DNA from: Magnetococcales bacterium
GTDB taxonomy: Bacteria; Pseudomonadota; Magnetococcia; Magnetococcales; DC0425bin3
Length of the DNA: 8,305 bases
NCBI GenBank assembly: GCA_015229045.1
Contig: JADGCJ010000142.1
Coordinates: 1 to 8,305 of the forward strand
Reading direction: 5' to 3'
Under the pieces are notes generated by a model. That model did no database searches, was not told the DNA's origin, and worked only from the letters and a program-made list of their open reading frames with translations. Both the position numbers and the translations under genes were made by a program. Below, piece by piece: positions 4,944 to 8,305 of the stretch (position 1 is the stretch's first letter; each line of letters begins with the position of its first letter).

Positions 4944-6815
4944 ATGGTTGCCCCGTCCATTTTAAGTACGCAAACCCGTGAAGAGGTTGAGTCCCACCTG
5001 AAGAACTTCGTTCCCGAAGAGATCGTGGTTCGCAACGGCAGCAGTTGGAAGTGCCCGACCTATGTGCAGCGCATGCCTCCGTGCCGGGACAGTTGCCCCA
5101 GCAGCGAAGACATTCGCGGCTATCTGACCACCATCGCCCAGGCCGACATGCTGCGCAAGTCGTCGGAAGAGGTGCTGGATCAGGCCTGGGAGATTCTCAC
5201 CGACAAGAATCCCCTGCCCGCAGTTCACGGGCGTATTTGCCCCCATCCCTGCGAGACCGGCTGCAACCGTCAGCATCTGCCGGACGGCTCCGTGGCCATC
5301 AACAACATGGAGCGCTTCGTCGGCGATCATGGCCTGCGTCGCAAACTGAAGTTCAAGAAGATCACCGACAAGGTTCAGAGCAAAAAGATCGCCGTGATCG
5401 GTTCCGGTCCCAGCGGTCTCTCCTGCGCCTATCAACTGGCGCGTCGCGGTTATCCCGTGACCATTTTCGAGGCTTTCGAAAAGGCGGGCGGCATGCTGCG
5501 TTACGGCATCCCCTCCTACCGTTTGCCGGAGGATGTGCTGGATGGCGAGATTCAGGCCATTCTCGATCTGGGGGTGGAGCTGCGCTGCAACACCCGGGTC
5601 GGTCGGGACATCTCCTTCGAGCAACTGCGCAAGGAATATGACGCCGTCTATATCGCCGCCGGGGCTCACAAGGGTGTGGCTCTGGGTGTCGAGGGGGAGA
5701 ATTCCGCCAATGTCTTCACCGGCGCCAGCTTCCTCAACCGGGTCAATACCGGCGCCAAAGTGGAGATCGGACGCCGGGTGGTGGTCATCGGTGGTGGTGA
5801 CAGCGCCGTGGACGCCGCCCGTGTTTCCCTGCGTCTGAACAACGCCCTGGAAGCCGCCGAGGCCAAGCATGATCCCGACGCCATCGCCGATGCGCAGCAT
5901 GCCATCGAGCAGGAAGCCGAGGGAGTCGATACCGTGGCCGACAAGACCATGTTCGACGCCGCCCGGGCTTCCAAGCGCAGCTCCCGTTACTCCGAGGTGA
6001 CCATTCTTTACCGGCGCACCCGGGAAGAGATGCCGGCCATCACCAAGGACGTGGTGGAGGCCGAACACGAAGGCATTCGCTTCGAATTCCTGGCCGCTCC
6101 GGTGGGTTTCGTCACCGAGGGGGGGCGCGCCACCGCCATCAAGTGCATTCGCATGGAACTTGGTCCCAAAGACAAGTCCGGGCGTCGTTCCCCGGTTCCC
6201 ATTGCCGGTTCCGAGTTCACCCTGCCGGTGGATACCGTCATCGTGGGTATCGGGCAGCAGCCCGAGTTGGTCGAGGGCATGGAGGAGCTGGCCAATAAAT
6301 GGGGTTGGGTTGATGCCAACGCCACCCATTGCACCAAGGTTGCCGGTATTTTCGCCGGCGGCGACGTGCTGGGGCTGGGTATTTCCACCCGTTCCGTGGG
6401 TCACGGACGCATCGCGGCCCGAGCCATCAATGCCTATTTGACCGGCGAGAACTATCAGTTGCCTTATCGGGGCAAGCCGGTTCGCATCGAGGAGATGCGG
6501 CCCTCCTATTACAAGCCGTTGGCGCGTAACGAGGAGGAGCATATCGACCTGGAGGTGGCGTCCAAGGACTTTTCGGAGATTTTCAAGACCCTGTCCACCT
6601 CTCAGGCGTTGGCCGAAGCCAAACGGTGCATGAGCTGCGGCTTGTGTTTCGTTTGTGACCAGTGCCGGATTTACTGCCCGCGGGAGGCGATTCATCGCGA
6701 TCTCAAGCGTCCCAAGGGCCGTATCATGTTTACCGACTACACCCGCTGCAACGGGTGTCACGTCTGTCAGCAGGCCTGTCCCTGCGGGTACATTCAGATG
6801 GGCATGGGTTTCTGA
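4944..6815 (+). CDS. dsrL: DsrL, NAD(P)H:acceptor oxidoreductase partner of DsrAB
   Basis: This 623-residue flavoprotein resembles the glutamate synthase small subunit with an added C-terminal ferredoxin domain. In Allochromatium vinosum DsrL takes electrons from DsrAB and reduces NAD+. Domains in order: an N-terminal iron-sulfur domain (C47, C51, C99, C103, C107; GRICPHPCE at 96-104); an FAD-binding fold with G153-S-G155-P-S-G158; GGMLRYGIPSYRLP (182-195); an NAD(P)-binding fold with GGGDSA (283-288) and LYRRTREEMPA (355-365); and a GIFAGGDV motif (468-475). The C-terminal ferredoxin has two classical sets, C568-x2-C571-x2-C574-x3-C578P and C602-x2-C605-x2-C608-x3-C612P, plus extra C562, C565 and C614. 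About 48 Ala/Glu-rich residues (299-350) are inserted between the nucleotide motif and LYRR, where GltD-like enzymes have about four. The ferredoxin tail makes plain GltD unlikely; the DsrL subtype was not determined. Confidence 0.92.
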   Translation: MVAPSILSTQTREEVESHLKNFVPEEIVVRNGSSWKCPTYVQRMPPCRDSCPSSEDIRGYLTTIAQADMLRKSSEEVLDQAWEILTDKNPLPAVHGRICPHPCETGCNRQHLPDGSVAINNMERFVGDHGLRRKLKFKKITDKVQSKKIAVIGSGPSGLSCAYQLARRGYPVTIFEAFEKAGGMLRYGIPSYRLPEDVLDGEIQAILDLGVELRCNTRVGRDISFEQLRKEYDAVYIAAGAHKGVALGVEGENSANVFTGASFLNRVNTGAKVEIGRRVVVIGGGDSAVDAARVSLRLNNALEAAEAKHDPDAIADAQHAIEQEAEGVDTVADKTMFDAARASKRSSRYSEVTILYRRTREEMPAITKDVVEAEHEGIRFEFLAAPVGFVTEGGRATAIKCIRMELGPKDKSGRRSPVPIAGSEFTLPVDTVIVGIGQQPELVEGMEELANKWGWVDANATHCTKVAGIFAGGDVLGLGISTRSVGHGRIAARAINAYLTGENYQLPYRGKPVRIEEMRPSYYKPLARNEEEHIDLEVASKDFSEIFKTLSTSQALAEAKRCMSCGLCFVCDQCRIYCPREAIHRDLKRPKGRIMFTDYTRCNGCHVCQQACPCGYIQMGMGF

Positions 6816-6820
6816 TTCAA

Positions 6821-6870
6821 GGTCCGTGGTGGGGAACCGGAGGGCTCAGGCCCTCCGGTGGACCGTTTTT
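6821..6870 (+). terminator. Intrinsic terminator of the dsr unit
   Basis: A perfect 10-bp stem, ACCGGAGGGC (6836-6845) with GCCCTCCGGT (6850-6859), closes a 4-nt loop. Outer arms GGTCC (6821-6825) and GGACC (6860-6864) extend it. A run of five T follows at 6866-6870. It lies 5 bp after the dsrL stop and should end the dsrA-dsrB-dsrL transcript. Confidence 0.88.
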
Positions 6871-7008
6871 CGTCGTATCCCCCTCTCCGCTTTCCTGTGC
6901 GACTCTCTGTCCCCCCTACGGGGATTCGGGGGCTCCGACGGTTCCGGCAGCTCCCTGGGACCCCCTCTTCCGTCTTCAGCCGCTCTTCTTTCAAGCTTGT
7001 CCTGCAAA

Positions 7009-7052
7009 AACACGGGGTTCGGGGGGAAAACATCCCCTCTGAACCCCGTGTT
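7009..7052 (-). terminator. Orphan hairpin with minus-strand T-run, terminator-like
   Basis: AACACGGGGTTC (7009-7020) and GAACCCCGTGTT (7041-7052) form a perfect 12-bp stem. Inside it GGGGA (7023-7027) and TCCCC (7033-7037) can pair again. Read on the minus strand the stem runs into TTTTT (complement of 7006-7010, two of the five T being in the stem), the pattern of an intrinsic terminator. No minus-strand gene is visible directly upstream of it; the nearest is uvrA, more than 1 kb away. It could end a small RNA or be an intergenic repeat unit. Confidence 0.5.
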
Positions 7053-7120
7053 CCCGAATCGTTTCGCTTGCCTTCGGGTCAATAACATGGCTTCAGAGAG
7101 CGCAACCGTCTCATTTGCAG

Positions 7121-7230
7121 ATAGGAATTATTTATATCATTTGTTTTGCATCTATAAGCACAATAAATTAGCAAGCTATAATATATTTCCCTGTCAAACA
7201 ATTATATATAATAATTATACATCATTATTC
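7121..7230. promoter_or_regulatory. AT-rich block upstream of mucR
   Basis: My count gives 23 G/C in 110 bases (about 21%), against GC-rich dsr genes next to it. It contains TATAAT at 7177-7182 and at 7207-7212 on the plus strand, the palindrome TTATATATAA, and a minus-strand TTGACA (complement of 7192-7197). None of these forms a promoter with two good hexamers at 16-18 bp. MucR/Ros proteins are known to bind AT-rich DNA with T-A steps and often repress their own genes, so this could be an autoregulatory region; that is inference. Confidence 0.4.
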
Positions 7231-7442
7231 AGCGGTCCCGCCAGCACCTTCCAAACAGCCTAAATAAATTCAAAAAAGACCACATCACCACTTGCCGATT
7301 ACATCATCCTTCGCTACAAAGAGAATCAACCGGAACGGAGCCGTCACGCTCCATGACAAGAAGAGAGTCGGTTCCTCTTCATAAACTATTTGCTTTGTCC
7401 AATTCCCATATCCATATGCCCTTTTCCCGGAGTCTCTCCAAC

Positions 7443-7910
7443 ATGTCTTTGGAGCTCATCAAACGCACCGCAGAACTGGTTACCGCCTTCGTCACCCGTA
7501 ACGAAATGGCCGCCAAGGAGATCAAACCCCTGCTGGAAGAGGTGTACAATACCCTTTCCGGCTTTGCCGCCGAAACAAGCAGGCAAACATCCGGTAAAAT
7601 ACCCGCAGGCACCATCCTGAAAACGCATGAAATCCCCTCTTCCGCCCCCACCAATGTTCCCGTCTTCGACGATGCCGCAGACAAGGAAACCGTGAGATGC
7701 CTGGTCTGCTCCAAAAAATTCCGCACCCTTAAGAGACATCTCATTGCAAAACACGGAATAACCCAGGATCAATATCGTAAACAATACGGACTTAAAGCTA
7801 AGGATTTAATCGCTCCGGGATACTCCGCAATGCGGGCCAATATGGCCAAAGAACATAATTTAGGGGGTAATTTGCGCAATGCAAAGACTGAAATTCTGCC
7901 GAAAGAGTAA
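7443..7910 (+). CDS. Ros/MucR-family zinc-finger transcriptional regulator
   Basis: With the start used here the protein has 155 residues. The N-terminal helical part, LIKRTAELVTAFV (5-17), matches the segment that drives oligomerisation in MucR. A variable Ser/Thr/Pro/Ala linker follows (about 42-80). The prokaryotic Cys2His2 finger is C86-x2-C89-x9-H99-x4-H104, the exact Ros spacing. After it, YRKQYGLKAKDLIAPGYSAMR resembles the Ros/MucR C-terminal region in position and content. Family members are cytoplasmic, bind AT-rich DNA and control surface polysaccharide, motility and cell-cycle genes; no target can be read here. An upstream in-frame ATG at 7353 would add 30 residues and one at 7416 nine; neither has a Shine-Dalgarno, whereas GGAG lies 10 nt before 7443. 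Base composition is lower in GC than the dsr genes. The gene stands alone and converges with uvrA. Confidence 0.85.
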   Translation: MSLELIKRTAELVTAFVTRNEMAAKEIKPLLEEVYNTLSGFAAETSRQTSGKIPAGTILKTHEIPSSAPTNVPVFDDAADKETVRCLVCSKKFRTLKRHLIAKHGITQDQYRKQYGLKAKDLIAPGYSAMRANMAKEHNLGGNLRNAKTEILPKE

Positions 7911-8123
7911 GATAACCTGTCACAGTTTCGGTTCGGGTGGTCGTTTGAACATTTAAAGGAATAATAATGGGCACATAAAAGGACGGGAGATTTTTTTGGC
8001 TTTTTAATCGGGATGATCTGAATGGACGATAAATGATCAAGTCAAAGGATAGAACATTTTCTTTTTTTGATATTTAAAGGACAACATATTGAAAGTCAAA
8101 GGATTCTAATCTCTATCTCCGGA
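7911..8123. other. AT-rich convergent spacer between mucR-like gene and uvrA
   Basis: These 213 bp contain long T-runs (7991-7997, 8061-8068), two ATTTAAAGGA copies (7951-7960, 8072-8081) and a 12-bp direct repeat. No gene is supported and no clean stem-loop terminator for either flanking gene was found. Confidence 0.5.
8039..8104 (+). repeat. 12-bp direct repeat AAGTCAAAGGAT, two copies
   Basis: Copies are at 8039-8050 and 8093-8104, 54 bp apart start to start. Both are exact. Together with the two ATTTAAAGGA copies nearby they suggest local duplication or binding sites; no function can be assigned. Confidence 0.55.
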
Positions 8124-8305
8124 TCAAGGCTTCACCAGCAGGGGCTGCAAATACCGCCCCGTCCAGGACTCCGCACAAGCCACCACCTGCTCCGGCGGCC
8201 CCGCCACCAGAATACGTCCACCCCCCTCGCCACCTTCCGGTCCCAGGTCGATGACCCAGTCACAGCTTTTGACCACATCCAGATTGTGTTCGATCGCCAC
8301 CACCG
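8124..8305 (-). CDS. uvrA: UvrA, excinuclease ABC subunit A, C-terminal fragment
   Basis: The visible 60 residues form the C-terminus of UvrA, the ATPase that finds DNA damage and loads UvrB in nucleotide excision repair. [11 protein letters not shown] covers the H-loop of the second ATP-binding cassette, with its conserved His. [15 protein letters not shown] is the typical segment after it, followed by [10 protein letters not shown], and [10 protein letters not shown] is the family's closing stretch. The stop is at 8124-8126. The rest of the gene, including the Walker A and B motifs and the zinc fingers, lies beyond the right edge. It converges with the mucR-like gene and has no evident functional tie to the dsr unit. 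Other ABC ATPases also have the H-loop, but the Gly-rich [10 protein letters not shown] and the ending are specific to UvrA. Confidence 0.95.
   Translation of the reverse strand, partial: VVAIEHNLDVVKSCDWVIDLGPEGGEGGGRILVAGPPEQVVACAESWTGRYLQPLLVKP

Larger units (their letters stand above)
6871..7442. other. Gene-free stretch between the dsr terminator and mucR
   Basis: From 6871 to about 7005 the plus strand is C/T-rich with runs of C and G and no supportable reading frame. Open frames on either strand are low-complexity Pro/Arg/Ser/Gly translations without a start signal. At 7009-7052 there is a long hairpin. From about 7100 the base composition falls sharply to an AT-rich block, followed by a mixed region leading to mucR. 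The GC-rich part may be a degraded intergenic repeat, but no second copy lies in the window to prove it. Confidence 0.55.

Noticed and set aside
4962..6761. An open frame of 599 codons on the minus strand opposite dsrL
   Set aside because: Same shadow effect; the dsrL frame carries all the cofactor motifs and a near-perfect ribosome site.
6794..7263. Several frames on both strands downstream of dsrL
   Set aside because: They run through a strong terminator and the long hairpin, have low-complexity translations and no start signals.
7951..7978. AAAGGA followed by ATG, two codons and a stop (Met-Gly-Thr), like a minimal leader reading frame
   Set aside because: No downstream plus-strand gene exists to be controlled, since uvrA is on the opposite strand. 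It is probably chance in AT-rich DNA.
1..8305. CRISPR arrays, tRNA or rRNA genes, insertion sequences, phage genes
   Set aside because: No regularly spaced repeats, no cloverleaf or rRNA-like stretch, no transposase or phage motifs and no terminal inverted repeats with target duplication were seen.

Overview
The window reads as a chromosomal segment of a GC-rich proteobacterium that oxidises sulfur by the reverse dissimilatory sulfite reductase (rDsr) route. Oxidative-looking DsrAB, a DsrL oxidoreductase, a Ros/MucR zinc-finger regulator, chemotaxis adaptation enzymes and a hemerythrin together suggest a motile micro-oxic or gradient organism. An alphaproteobacterial or Magnetococcales-like host is a reasonable guess, but it is inference from gene content and remembered family sequences, not from a marker gene.

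Layout. Positions 1-1996 hold a minus-strand cluster read right to left: cheR (receptor methyltransferase), cheD (receptor deamidase), a 185-bp gap, then a hemerythrin-domain protein cut by the left edge. A spacer of about 300 bp (1997-2301) separates cheR from the divergent plus-strand dsr unit and contains a perfect 12-bp palindrome. Positions 2302-6815 hold dsrA, dsrB and dsrL, all plus strand with good Shine-Dalgarno sequences. The spacers are unusually structured: one hairpin between dsrA and dsrB, and several strong, partly mutually exclusive hairpins between dsrB and dsrL. A strong intrinsic terminator follows dsrL directly. Positions 6871-7442 are gene-free: a GC-rich non-coding stretch, a long hairpin with a T-run on the minus strand, then a block of about 21% GC. 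A mucR/ros-family gene follows on the plus strand (about 7443-7910), then an AT-rich spacer with short direct repeats, then the C-terminal end of uvrA entering from the right on the minus strand.

How the genes work together. DsrAB is the siroheme/iron-sulfur enzyme that, in sulfur oxidisers, releases sulfite from DsrC-bound sulfur. DsrL is the flavoprotein that passes the electrons to NAD(P)+. The module therefore contains the catalytic core and its electron outlet. The other usual partners (dsrEFH, dsrC, dsrMKJOP, dsrN) are absent from the window and, given the terminator, must lie in another transcription unit. CheR and CheD tune chemoreceptor methylation and deamidation, and the hemerythrin may bind O2. 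Taxis along O2/sulfide gradients would suit a sulfur oxidiser, but that link is inference from proximity. The most interesting unexplained material is the structured RNA between dsrB and dsrL and the orphan hairpin plus AT-rich block between dsrL and mucR.
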